Part shown: positions 11,253 to 23,150 of the stretch, piece after piece | Numbering within the stretch: the first letter of the stretch is position 1 | Layout: the number at the start of each line of letters is the position of its first letter | Assembly: GCF_014356525.2 (NCBI RefSeq) | Contig: NC_052505.1 | Span: 13,433,098 to 13,497,097 of the forward strand | Reading direction: 5' to 3' | DNA: 64,000 nucleotides | Source: Nilaparvata lugens | Taxonomy: Eukaryota; Arthropoda; Insecta; Hemiptera; Delphacidae | Translations under genes and position numbers: made by a program | Notes under the pieces: model-generated | What the model was told of the DNA's origin: nothing | What the model saw: the letters and a program-made list of their open reading frames with translations, nothing else | Database searches by the model: none

Positions 11253-13711
11253 TGTGCCGGGCACTCTCTTTAATTCAGGCCTTTTCCCAAGTTATAATAG
11301 TAAATTTAATACGCAATAGACTAGAGCCATTATTGTAAGTGAGTTAGCGAAATAAATTATTTTCTCTCTCTATTATGAACGGCCATGACTTCGAGTTTCC
11401 CATGATAGATATTTAAAAATTGTGGCTCCGAGTCGTCGAGGAATGTAGATTATGGAATTATCTCTAAAACTTAGCCTTCTTGTCGCGACATAAAATGCGA
11501 TAAGTTGGAAAACAGCAAGCATTGAAATTATAACAAACTACCGATTTTGCAGTTACTATTTGGTCCAAAGGCTGTAGAAGCCACGCGACGATTGGTCAAA
11601 TTGATTCCATTCGCCCAATAGGAGACCTGTTTCTAAATACAGTAGTGGGGCGATTCCCCAGCCGACAGACCAGATTACGTTCCGGAGGACACTTTGCTAG
11701 GAGCACTACGAGAGTAAAGATGTAGTCATTATGTTTCGCCCTTTTTGGGCAAGTTTACAAGTTTATATCATTAGTTAGTTTTATTTTTATTAAAGTTTAA
11801 ATTTTCTGGTAGTGCCATGTCCTGAAAGGTTTAATTGTGTTTCTTCATCATGTACGAATAATTGTTTCTTCAAATAACCGCTAAGGTACGTAAACTAAGG
11901 TTAAAATATAATTTAGGGAAATTAATTAAGTGAAACTTCAATCAAAAGATTTTATCAACAAAGCCTGTTATTTTTCAAGTTAATAATATTGATTGAGAAT
12001 AATCCTTTTGATTTTATTAGTGATGGAAGATACTTATAATTTTTTTCTACAGAAGTATAGAAAGTTTTCAGTTACGTTACATTTGAGTTATTGTTCCTGG
12101 AGATATATTATCGTAGAGTATTGCTAAAAGTCAGGAAGATAGCCTTTAAATTGGAATGAAACCTTTAAGAATTGTTCATATTAAGTTTATGACACTTTTT
12201 AATTTATATTTTTCAGACTCTGTTTTCTTATGTCATTAAGGCTTTTGAATGATTTAGTAAATTTTTTATGATAGAAATCTTAATAGATGAAGAAGAAAGT
12301 TTTTCTTCTCCAGGAAATTAATATTAATGAATGTTCAAATTTTAATACAATTTAAATTATTTTCTATGTGTTTACTAATTTTATTTAATTAAAGGTAAAA
12401 ATTCCACAAGATGAATCTTATAAGGCAAACATTATCTTTTCTTAAAGTGAAATTTTCAATATTTTTTTCTTTTATTGTGTTATAAAGTGTCTTGTTTTAT
12501 TAGGTGATAAATTCATAATTTCAGTTGATACTAGTTTTTGGACTTGTATTTGTAGGTAAATCAAATCATAAACTCTGGAATGTTCATTTTTAATTAAGGT
12601 TCTGAGCAGTTTTGGGCGAATGCCCGTTATTTACACTTGGATTGCGTCCTATAGTTCATAAATAATAAATAAAATAAATGTTGGCTAGCGCACAAGTTTC
12701 CAACAATACTAGCCGAGCTACTATATGAAAAATTATATTTGATTTCGCAAACCAAACGAAAAATATCATATAAGTTAGCATCATTTCAATTTGAATTATT
12801 TGTGAAGAAAGATCCTTTAATTCTGATAAAAAGAATCAGTAGTTTAAAGATAAAAATCTATATAAAATGAGGATTCAAAGAATGAAAGAATTTAATTGTA
12901 ATCAATAGATAACTCCTGTTTTAGCTTTTGATGAATTGTAGGAAGAGTTAGAAATTAATGCTGTAATACATTTATTTACAGCGGTTCATGTGTGTCCCCA
13001 AACCAACTTCTTGTACTACCACCCCTTTGGTTCCGCAACTTTATGTAAAACCGCTTCAAGACACCCGTTCAGACGACAGGTCTAGGGACGTAAGAGGACG
13101 TCGCCGTCAAGCCAAATTCAACCGGTAAAAGCTCACCGCCAAAAACAAGGTACTGTAACCCCGACGATAAAGCAACGTACAAACCAACGAAAGTGCAGTG
13201 TAGTGAAACAAAGTTCATTCGAGAATGTCAATCAAAAGTGGGGATTCAAAATTATTATGAAATGGGTTATATGGGTTACTATCGACGAAACTTGGGTTCA
13301 ACGGGCTTTTCTTTCTTGAGTAATTTCATGTTGAAATTAATTGGTTATTTTGTGACTGATCTTGTTTGGTTTTGTGACGTATTGCTATCTAAACGGGGAT
13401 AGTAATGCGCCCCCGAATCAGATGAAGAATGTCAACAAATTTAACATGATATTGTTGTTTCTGTTGTTCGATTTTAGCTGCCAATGTTTATTGAAACTGT
13501 TTGTATTTTTCTATTATTTCAAATTGTAGTGTTATTCTATAGTATAAACCTATTAAATCAGGCATGGCAAGATTAATTGAAGTTTTCTTGACTCTAGCCC
13601 GTTCACCTGCATGAATTAGGTATAGACTCAGGTATTTTCTAGATGTGCCGGCCTATTTCTAAATTCTAAATTTTATTCAAAATTATCTTATCTATTATCT
13701 TCTTAGGCACA
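11253..13711 (+). repeat. 3' LTR (2459 bp)
   Basis: This is the direct copy of 4746-7199, bounded by TGTGCC and GGCACA, with a polypurine tract just before it and the GAAT target duplication just after it. Confidence 0.93.
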
Positions 13712-13715
13712 GAAT

Positions 13716-16700
13716 AAAGATTAGAATAAACCAAAGAGCGCCCTCTTTCGCTCTCTGTGAATTCTCAAGCATTGATCAGGATTAATCAAAAATTATTTAC
13801 TTCCAGAGTAGCAAAACTATTTACTCTCTGAATGGCTACTAACTACAGGACAAGTGTGTTGAATATATGTGAACAGAATATACAAAACGTGTTCGTCATA
13901 ATAAATTATACATGTTGTGTCATCAGCGGAAGTATTTGAACAACATTTTTGAGGTTAAAATTTTGTACCTTCAATTTGATATTATTTATTTTTTCTTCTG
14001 TGTTCTATTCAAAGTTACATTATGTTTTTAATTTTTGAGTTTTTTATAACTGTTATTGGTTGATTATTTATTTTAGAAGGTGCTATCAAACAGCTATATT
14101 TCGTTCTAAGCCTTTTGCATGAATGTATTTTTCGTCCGAAGACACGTCCATTCACACATGCTCGATACAGTTATCCTGTCGTTTGTGGCCACCGTTGGTT
14201 TAACACTTAGATGAATGAGAATTGAAACGCGATAGAATGGCGTAATGAGAAATTAATATAGAACCAAGATCCCTTCCATTAATTTAGCCAAATCAGTCTA
14301 TATCATCGAATGAAAGCTATAATTTACTGAGAAGTTGAGATGAAAATCAACAATAGAATTAACTTTTGGAGAGTACTATTTTTTTAAGATTTAGGACGGT
14401 TTAAAAATCTGATGTTGAATGTGTATACAGTCAGAATCAACAGATTCTGATTTTTATGAGTATTTTAGTCAATGAAGGTTGTCGTCACTAAAATAATGTC
14501 AATAAAGTTGTCGCTCCGATTTAACAGAGTGAGTGAAGTAAATGCACAGATTGAATAAATGTACAGTTGTAGACAGAGGTGTCAAAGATAGGAATTTTAT
14601 CAAATGGGCAACTCTCTGTTGATGGTATATTCCCTGATGTTCATTTCTGATAACTATTGGTCCTATAATTATTAATTCGTTTACGACTTCAACTATTACA
14701 TTTATTTCAAATATTTAAATTGTGAGAAGTGTTTACTGACAGAGCTTAGTCTAAAGAGCCTATTTATAAATATATAAGGTAGATATTAACACAATAGAGC
14801 CTACGGATATCAGTATTTTCTGCAAAAATAACACTTCTATATTTCTATGTGATTAATAACACTGAACGAATGAACTTAAAACTATTAGGCTATAAGAAAA
14901 CCAACACTTTTGAAGTTACCATTATCTTAGCCTCAGAAACTTCCCAGGTATTGTCATTATCAGCCATCATCGTAGTCATCATAGTCATCGTAACCATTGT
15001 AGTCATCCAAGCTCTTTATTTTTCACTGAGCTACTGTCGAAAGTTTATAGTGCCTCTGGATTGTATTCAAAGAATAAGCTGAGTATTTGTATGAATTTGT
15101 CTCTCAAAGTCACAAATAAACTCCCTCCAACTATCGATTCAGCCTTATTTTCTGCAACTCTAAAAAGAGTGAAGAAGGATAAACCCATTTGCCAGTGCAA
15201 TAGCAACTTTGGTTTTGAAGATTATTGACGCTGATCCAATGAAACTCTTCGCATTCCCCATCGAAGGATAATTTGCATTCTCCTAGTTCCTTCGCCTTGA
15301 GTGTAGAGAAAGCAGAGAAACATGTGGGTAAGTCACTTTTCTGGTTGCGCGAACTATTTTATGCAGGGAGCAGATGTAAAAGAAAATAACGTCAACATCG
15401 AAAACGGAAGGGAAGCGAAGCAAACAAAATTTTGTATTCATAATAAGAGAAAGAGAGAGAAGTCTGGGAGGAGAGGGGTTACCGGAGTATTTTCTGCCTC
15501 CTTTTCGGATTATGAGGCAAAATGTGAGAGATCACGTGAGAGGAGAATTTCAGAGTATTTTCTTTCTCTTGTCCTTCTTTAGGCGCACCCTCAACCTACT
15601 CAGACAAAAATTCACCCAAGCAAAGCCTTCGTGTCACCTTCTTACTTTTGACTCTCTAAACTTCTCTCTTCGAATTCTTCATTCGCACTGTTTTCTTCTT
15701 CTATGCCACATCCACCTTTTCACCAGAATACTCGACCCTACCCACAGCCATATGTTGTATGCATACACAGTGCACGGAGTATTACAACATTCTCTGTTAC
15801 TTTCCCTCTGTCGAGCTATTCTCGTCGCTGCTCATAACCTATGCGATTGCTTTTTCTCATTGACATACAGACGTGTATTGCAAGTAAAAGATTCGGCAAC
15901 TGAAGATTGTCTCCATCGAGATATGAACAGCTATTTCCGAGTGCCATACATCATCATAAGTTCCTCCACGTCCCACAACATCAACTAGAGTATGAAATAT
16001 TGATGTTCTGGTCCAACTTTTGATAGCACTGCTGGAGGGAATACTTTTCACACTGCACTTCAGAAATGTTCACTCCCATCATATTTGTGGAAATAACAGA
16101 CTATTCTTCCAGCTTTTACGAGATAACTGCTTGAAAATTGAACTTGAAATGATTGCTGTCCTGTATCTACCATCCTTTTTCCATTATCCACTTGATTCTA
16201 CGTACTCATTTACAGAAATATTTTAAAATTCATTGCATTCATTAGGAGCATTAATTAAGAGCCTCATCGATCACGAGCCTCATGAATAGTCCTCAACCGA
16301 AAAATGATCAGTGATTGTCAATATATAATATGAAAATTGATGGTTTTTATATTAAATTTCTCTTTTATTGATTCATTTTTTACTCATTTATTTACAATGC
16401 AAATGACACTAATGTAATAACATTGGAAGATAATATAGTCCTTGTGCTATTTTTCTTCCAAATTCATAGGTGACTGAGTCCAAGATAAGGTTAGAATTCC
16501 ACGTTTGCAATTTTTATAAAATTTTACTTCAAAAAAAACATGAAAACTATAGATTTTGAATTTAGATGGCTTAAATTAATAAATTTATTAGAAATATCTC
16601 ACTCAATTACCACTTGAAACGAATAATAATTGGTTATTTAAGAAAATTTGGAATTTTTGAGAATTTTTATTCTTCTTCAATAATCTCTCTTGCTGAAACG

Positions 16701-18229
16701 TCAATTTAGAAACTCTTGATTTCCCAAAATAAAACTCCACCATTGAAAGTGAAAATTGACAGGGCAATTCGCTCATCACCGTTCCACTGAAAAAATATTA
16801 CCACCCTGAAACTCACAATACTTTTCATTCTAGAAGAGAGCTCAAGAGTTTCTAACAAACTGTCGAGACCGATTTTTCAAGCTGTAATTACAGGATTGTC
16901 AGTAGCACATGTAGCAGAAACGTGCTTTTGTACTTTACCAGAGTTATATTTCTCTGGAGCAAAGTTATAATTCTCGGAAAGTTTGTTAACGAATCTTCGA
17001 GATCAAGCTCTCCGGCGAACGAGCATCATGAGTTGTTTTTTGTTGTTTCAGTTTTTATGAAATTATGATGGCCTAATGGAAGTAATGCTGACAAATGAAA
17101 ATGTTCTCAGTTGTATGTGAACGAATTCAGTTATCTTTACAACGTTCCAGACGATATCAAACGACCAAATCTTGTTCACGAATCAGAAATTCCCTGAATA
17201 AAAGAACGCTTCAGTGTAATATCCTGAATACAGCGTTTGATGTCAAAAATAATTTTGGCTTTGAACGTTCTGTATCACCTTTTTTTGCAGACAGTTGCCT
17301 TCACAAAGTCTGATCTTCATGATTCCTCAAAGATCCGTTCTGTAGCTGCAGCTTTTGAGTCGTGGTGCTATTCATATTACAGCACTTTTGGGTATTTAAT
17401 CATGACTGAAAGGAAGGTAGCCTATACATAAGTATTATTGTGAAAACGTTCTAAGGTTGAAGGTGCTGGGTCGCATTTTCTATAGTACAGATGTGGAGGA
17501 GCTAAGTCCTGATAAATGACTTACGTATTTTCACTGTGTGTATTTGAATTTTACGATCTAGATAAGTTAAGTAGGCCTACAGTTAGTGACGAATTTCAAC
17601 TGTACATGACAGAATGTTTTTGAAATGTTGGTTGTGTTTTCATTATTATCATTATCCGTTAGCAAAACTGTCTTTTATTTCAAGCACTATAGAATTCTAT
17701 TTATAGATTTCTCAACTCTCATCCCTCAATCATCTTTCTTTCTATCAAAGGTTTGTTATTTCACTTTCTTATTTCAATCGACCATAGAGTATTCGAAAGA
17801 CGTGGGATGAAATGATTCACTTGGTATTGTTTGTTTGACTTAGTGGTATTCTATCTTGTTCTCTCACAATACTTTTTATTCTATGGAAAATTTACTTTTC
17901 CTTAGTTCTCTCTCGTAGCTTCTCCTACTTTTCTTCTATAGCTTTTCTCAGATTTTGTTCTCAGCTCAATTTTGCTTCAACCCCTCAAACTTCTCAATTC
18001 GTATCTCATTTATTGAATAATTTTTCTTATGATGAAACTAAATTCTAATTCTGTTAAATCCATTAGAATGCTATTATCAACTTAGAAATTGTGAGAGGAT
18101 CTGTCGCAATACTTCTACCTGATCTACGATAATATCAATATCTGAATACATTTCTACACAGAGAATTAAGTTTTTTGCTCACACTCTTCAATGTATCAGC
18201 AACGAACATAAATTTTTCAGTGGTTTGAG
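13716..18229. other. No gene supported; scattered unrecognised open frames
   Basis: A left transposon end (CAGGACAAGTGTGTTGAATAT, from 13846) matches the terminus of the element at 49954-50286. A short ATC-rich stretch lies at 14955-15010. The longest single open frame of the window (15512-15988, 158 codons) has no recognisable domain, overlaps other open frames and is Leu/Ser/His-rich without motif, so it is not called. Confidence 0.4.
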
Positions 18230-18495
18230 GTTTGAATTGGATGATAACTACGAAACTGGGAGATAGAGTTGGAAAAGTCAGTGAATTCGGTTGAAATCAC
18301 TCATTCGAATCCCGCCTGGAATTACTATTCAGTATGTGTTCCACTCTCTTCATCACGTAGATAGCTTAGAATTGTTACAAGGTCATAAAGTTCCTCGTCC
18401 CTCCTGATAATGTCAAACTATGGTTTCGGTGCACTCGACTCTGATTGCCTCATCCAACTCACTCCGCATGTGTGGTGCAAATAAATCCGTCTTAT
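18230..18495 (+). mobile_element. SINE-like element with tRNA-type B box
   Basis: ATTCGAATCCCGCCTGG at about 18303 is close to a Pol III B box with acceptor-stem-like continuation. The body ends with AAATAAATCCGTCTTATTATT. The A box is not clear, so tRNA origin is likely but not proven. Confidence 0.4.
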
Positions 18496-18749
18496 TATTA
18501 TTTTTGAGAGCAGTTTTAATAGCCTTAACTCTGCTGTTCGATGGAAAGGCCGTCAATCTTATCCCTAGTTGATAGGCCTGGCTTAAAATTGAAAATTACA
18601 GCATTGTTGAATATCTTTAGCCATACTCACTGAACAATGTCTTATCCCGAAATCAGTCCAATAAGAGCCAATCCAAACTTTCACTAGATCAATACAGTAG
18701 GGTTGATAAAATTAGTGAATGAGTGAGATACAGTGCTCTCAAAATCTTC

Positions 18750-18832
18750 AACAAAGCCCTACTATTGGTCAATAGCTGTTGACCAATGAAGGTTGAGCTC
18801 CTTTGTCATCATTGGCCGTGACAATACACGTC
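18750..18832 (-). repeat. Dispersed CCAAT-rich repeat, inverted copy
   Basis: Read on the - strand it matches the pattern CTTCA.TGGTCAACAGCTA.TG.CCAAT that also occurs at 19497-19580 and 23047-23150 on the + strand. The 23-kb copy is followed by CTCTATATATAG, so the repeat may derive from a promoter region. Confidence 0.45.
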
Positions 18833-19496
18833 ATATATTCTTAATATGGTAATGAAAACCGTTAAACAAACACCAATCAAGAGAAACTTAGTAACTATTT
18901 TTTTTTATAAATGTCAGCTGTGCTGAATAGTGAGTTGTGTTTTTTCTGGCTCTAAATTTTGTGAAATTACGCAGTAATTTTTCAGTTAATGGTAATTCGC
19001 GTTTAATATCTTTCTTTTTTATTATGTTTTTTAACCGTCAAAATTTGAAATTCTTAGTTTTTATTGGTTTTGAGTGAAAATGAACTAAATTTTAGAAATG
19101 TGAAATCATAACCCTATTTCGGACTTTTAAAATGTTATCTAAATTTGGGAGGAAAATAGTACAAGGAGTATCCTTAGATTTTCTCTCCCGGTCAGTGCTC
19201 CTTTGTAAAAACTATAAATAAATAAATATTTATAATAAAAATATTAAACTACTTCAAATGATAAATAATATGAAGTTTGGGAAAATATGCTATCTAAATG
19301 AATAATATGAAAGATTGGAAGAATATACTATTTTAAAACAAATGATTCATAATTTTCGAACCAATTGTATTTCCTTCCACTCTTTCCATGATTATTATCC
19401 ATTTGGTTCTGTTAGTTACTATGATTCTTTACATTGGTTGTTTTTCTACGGTTCTCAAGACCTTATCTTCGATGGTTGGGATGGGAGTGTCTTTTT

Positions 19497-19580
19497 CCGG
19501 CCAATGACAATAGAGCACAACGTTCATTGCTCAACAGCTACTGGCCAATAGTGGAGCCTCACCTATACTATGCAGCTGCT
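19497..19580 (+). repeat. Dispersed CCAAT-rich repeat
   Basis: Second member of the family: GCTCAACAGCTACTGGCCAATAG followed by a GGAGCCTCACC block and a TATACTATGCAGCTGCT stretch. Confidence 0.45.
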
Positions 19581-19999
19581 CAATGCTAAAACTTCAGCTT
19601 ACAAGAGATTGATGATGGTGAAGCAACCAAAGCTAGTATCTCAAATTGTTTCAATAATCTACTTGTTCTAGTTGTTCCAACAAGAAAAATCTGGTGTGGT
19701 ACACGCACACAACTTTCCTTGCTCATTGAACTGTAAGCCTCATTCTTAGATGAGAATAATTTAGGGGGATAATATAATGACGATTGGCGGCAAAATATTT
19801 GCAACTACGATCAGACTACTTTATAAGTGTATATATAATTGTTTTCAGAGTACATTTTCTTTTGTTTGAAAAATGAAATTTTAGGATTTTTTAAAAGTTG
19901 TCAAAACAGATGTTCTACAAATAAAATATCGACATGTTTTCTTTTAAATAAACTGCTCTACCTACCTATCTCATGCACGAGAAGGAGGTTACAAAGTCC

Positions 20000-20512
20000 A
20001 TTTCTCAAGGATGGGGTGGACCCCCCATTAGTTTCCCAGGAAAAAGACTCATGCCAGTTGATAGAGCTGATAAATTACTATACAGGGTATGAATTTGAAA
20101 AAAATCGGTCAAGTAGTTTTTGAGAAAATCGTGAAAAACATGGTTTTTTAGTCATTATCCGCCATTTTTCTCAATAATATTGAGGAGCTCCTGGAATTTT
20201 CCCTGAAATGAGACTCATGTCAGTTGATAGGGCTTATAAATAGCTATCCATGGTATAAATTTGAAGAAAATCGTTAGAGCCGTTTTCGAGGAAACCGTGA
20301 AAAACATGGTTTTTTAGTCACTATCCGCCATTTTTCTCAATAATATTGAGGAGCTCCTGGAATTTTCCCTGAAATGAGACTCATGTCAGTTGATAGGGCT
20401 TATAAATAGCTATCCATGGTATGAATTTGAAGAAAATCGTTAGAGCCGTTTTCGAGAAAAACGTGAAAAACATGGTTTTTTAGTAATTATCCGCCATTTT
20501 TTCCGCCATCTT
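20000..20512 (+). repeat. 166-bp tandem repeat, about three units
   Basis: The phrase TTTTTAGTCATTATCCGCCA recurs at about 20147, 20313 and 20479, exactly 166 bp apart. Inner landmarks ACTCATGTCAGTTGATAGGG and TTCGAG.AAA.CGTGAAAAAC repeat in step. A diverged first unit starts near 20000. Confidence 0.85.
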
Positions 20513-20616
20513 GAATTGAATTTTATTGAATTTCTTATTGTCGGATCCTTATGGTATAAGGACCTTGAGTTTGAAATTTCAAGTCGATTGGTTAATTAGG
20601 AATGGAGTTATCGTGT

Positions 20617-20683
20617 TCACAGACATACACACATACACACACACACACACATACACACACACACACACATACACACACACAGA
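20617..20683 (+). repeat. (CA)n microsatellite
   Basis: ACACACAC interrupted by ATACAC units. Two overlapping open frames here translate to Thr/His repeats and are artefacts. Confidence 0.9.
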
Positions 20684-20818
20684 CCAACACCCAAAAATCA
20701 TGTTTTTGGACTCAGGGGACCTTGAAACGTATAGAAAACTTGAAATTAGGGTACCTTAATTTTTTTTGGAAAGCAATACTTTCCTTACCTATGGTAATAG
20801 GGCAAGGAAAGTAAAAAG
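20684..20818 (+). mobile_element. Transposon 3' end with terminal hairpin
   Basis: After the CA repeat comes ACCCAAAAATCATGTTTTTGG, itself palindromic. The final stretch ACTTTCCTTACC..GGCAAGGAAAGT forms a hairpin just before AAAAAG. Together with the 166-bp array it may be one non-autonomous element. The class is uncertain; the terminal hairpin would fit a Helitron-like end. Confidence 0.4.
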
Positions 20819-21720
20819 TGGTCGTTTCCAATCAACATAGGAAGTAAATGTGTCAATCAGATCGAAATCAAAATATAGTACTAAGAAACGTAGATAGAAA
20901 CACAAAAGCTTCAACTCTAGTAGAAGAAGTTTAAACGCTATTCCCACCTTCAATTGTAGGAAAGCTGCATAGTTGATAGTAATTGGAATACTAGTAATAG
21001 ATGACAAGTGTTATGAATCCTAGGATTATTATTTAGCGAGTCTACACCACTAACAGTATTGTATGTGTAATAATCACGTGCAATAAGCTGACAAGAGTTA
21101 ACTGGAACCTACTGTGAATCACCAGCCAATCCAGAACGCGCCCTTACCCTCAGTTCACAGCAGGGACCTTTCATGCGATAGTGATGTGAGTATGAGTTCT
21201 ATTGCATATTCATTCCCCTAGGATAGTGACCTGTTCCATATTACATGTGCCATATCAATAACGCTACATGTAATAGTCGTCATGCTCAACAGCTTGCATT
21301 GGTATTAATTCATTTGAATAACTCTGTAACAATGATCATCATATTGCAATTTAGTGCTGCTTTGAGGGTTATAAACAATGATCGGCAAACAATTGTTGGA
21401 TGGAGTAAAAGAGGGTGGCGCAATGTACATTGTTAACGATGCCCTGAGCAAGCCTTCAACATTCATCTCTCATGATGACAATTATTTATTATCCAGGCTT
21501 GTGATTCCCATAGCCTTCAATTCAATATGTATGATTGGAACATTGAAGTCATTTTACCCACCTCAATACACAATTACGTATAGTATGGTTTCAATGGTAA
21601 GATATTAATTAATTAATCTGATATATTCAAAATTATTGTAGTACATACATTTTTTGGACTCAAAAATAGTGAGTGAATTAAGTTTTCATTTACATAACCT
21701 CTAGACTGTGTATTCCAAAT
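20819..21720. other. No gene recognised
   Basis: Short open frames only; none has a recognisable motif or splice context. Confidence 0.4.
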
Positions 21721-21805
21721 TGAGGTTTAAAGCAGTTTTGGGCGAATGCCTGTTGTTTTCACCTGAATTGTATCTATTGTCTATGAATGAATAAATGAAC
21801 ATTAT
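21700..21805 (+). mobile_element. LINE 3' tail fragment
   Basis: CAGTTTTGGGCGAATGCCTG followed by AT-rich sequence and GAATGAATAAATGAAC matches the tail family found at 53850 and, inverted, at 43380-43490. Confidence 0.5.
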
Positions 21806-23046
21806 TGGTAATTCTGTGTTGAGGTGACATGAGTAGAATAAATACTATTTATTCCATAATACACTAATGATCTGAAGCTCTTGAGACTTGAAGTCTACTA
21901 GTATAATATAAAATCGTGATGATGCATATAGGAACAACTCCTCAAAAAGTTGTTCCTCTATGGGAATAAGTTTAACGCTAACAAACTCATCAATTTATCA
22001 AGACTTGCTATCAATCGTAGTCAACTTGATGAGTTGAAATCTCATGAGCCTGAGCAAATTCTAAAATCAAACTCATCGAACTGCCTTACTATCTTGGAGT
22101 ACTCATATTATTTTTTCAACGTTACTACCAAACATGAGTAAAATTTATAACTATTAATAGAATCAATCTCTCATGTATATTGGTGAAAATGGAAATGAAT
22201 TTGAATTTTGAATTATTATTATTAACTGTATAAACGCCTCATACGGTAGACAAAACATATTAATTATGACACTGTCATCACATTTAATTGCATATGATAA
22301 TGTAATTAGTTGAAAACGTGCTAATATGCCTCGTACTTTAAACTGTACCGAATTTCCATGAAACGCTTCATAGAGCCTCCAATAATATTCCTCGAACTTG
22401 TCAAACAACAGAGATGGATTGGTGAAACTTTTTTGTTTCCTTAACGTTCATCATCTCATCAAACTTTGAAATATTTCCATCTCATACGCAATTAACATGT
22501 TAATTTCGCAATGAATGAACTTTCAAAACCGGTAGACGGACAACCTGGGGATTCAGAAAAGTTAGCTCCTGTTGCCATACTTTATTAGAATAATGGGTTT
22601 ATATCCATCACCGCACATGCTCAATCATGTCTTCTGTGATGTGCTGCAGTTATAGACGTTTGTAAAAAATAGTTCACCCTGTGAATGATTATCCTGAATT
22701 TTGAACAGAGCTTGTTTTGACACAAAGTCTCCAGTAACAATATTCGTCCAGTTAGCTAATTGGGAGATCCGTGAGATCTGAACTTACCATCATTTCTATT
22801 ATGTCTCAAGTTTATTATAGTGATTCATATCGTAATCTTTTTGAAGAGTGACTATATCTTAGTTCGACAAATTATCTCCTCTCAAAGATTTAATGTTGTC
22901 CCAACTCATAGAAATCGTGCACAAAGAGGAATAAATCCATATCGAATGAAACCGGCTTCCAACCGACATCAATATAATTTATTATTCAACGAATGGCTTA
23001 ATGGCATAAGTTCTTCCACCCCCCCCCCTCTACGTGAGCGTGCACA

Positions 23047-23150
23047 GTAGTCTCGGCCAATATTAGTCTAGCTGAACCTTCACTGGTCAACAGCTATTGG
23101 CCAATCGCAGGGCTCCACCCGCTCTATATATAGTCTGCTGCTAAATGTTG
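23047..23150 (+). repeat. Dispersed CCAAT-rich repeat with TATA-like segment
   Basis: Third member: CACTGGTCAACAGCTATTGG, then CCAAT, GGCTCCACC and CTCTATATATAGTCTGCTGC. It is the best preserved of the three. Confidence 0.45.

Larger units (their letters stand above)
4746..13711 (+). mobile_element. Full-length non-coding LTR retroelement (LARD-like), 8.97 kb
   Basis: Two near-identical direct repeats of about 2.45 kb (4746-7199 and 11253-13711) begin TGTGCC and end GGCACA, the inverted TG..CA termini of LTRs. The same 4 bp, GAAT, lies directly outside each end (4742-4745 and 13712-13715), which is a target-site duplication. A purine tract, GGAAGGAAGGGGAG, abuts the 3' LTR. The 4.05-kb internal part has no open frame above about 90 codons and nothing like gag, protease, reverse transcriptase or integrase. 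Elements with LTRs and a long non-coding core are known from plants as LARDs. The two LTRs differ at only about ten places, so insertion was recent and a helper element elsewhere must have supplied the proteins. Confidence 0.9.

Noticed and set aside
4746..13711. Considered as a simple segmental duplication of 2.45 kb
   Set aside because: TG..CA inverted ends, matching 4-bp GAAT outside and a polypurine tract inside fit an LTR element and not a random duplication.
15512..15988. 158-codon open frame on the + strand, longest in the window
   Set aside because: No motif, no splice context, low-complexity Leu/Ser/His content and overlap with other open frames; no evidence of a gene.
20526..20814. 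Two overlapping open frames with Thr-His repeats
   Set aside because: Translation of the CA microsatellite.
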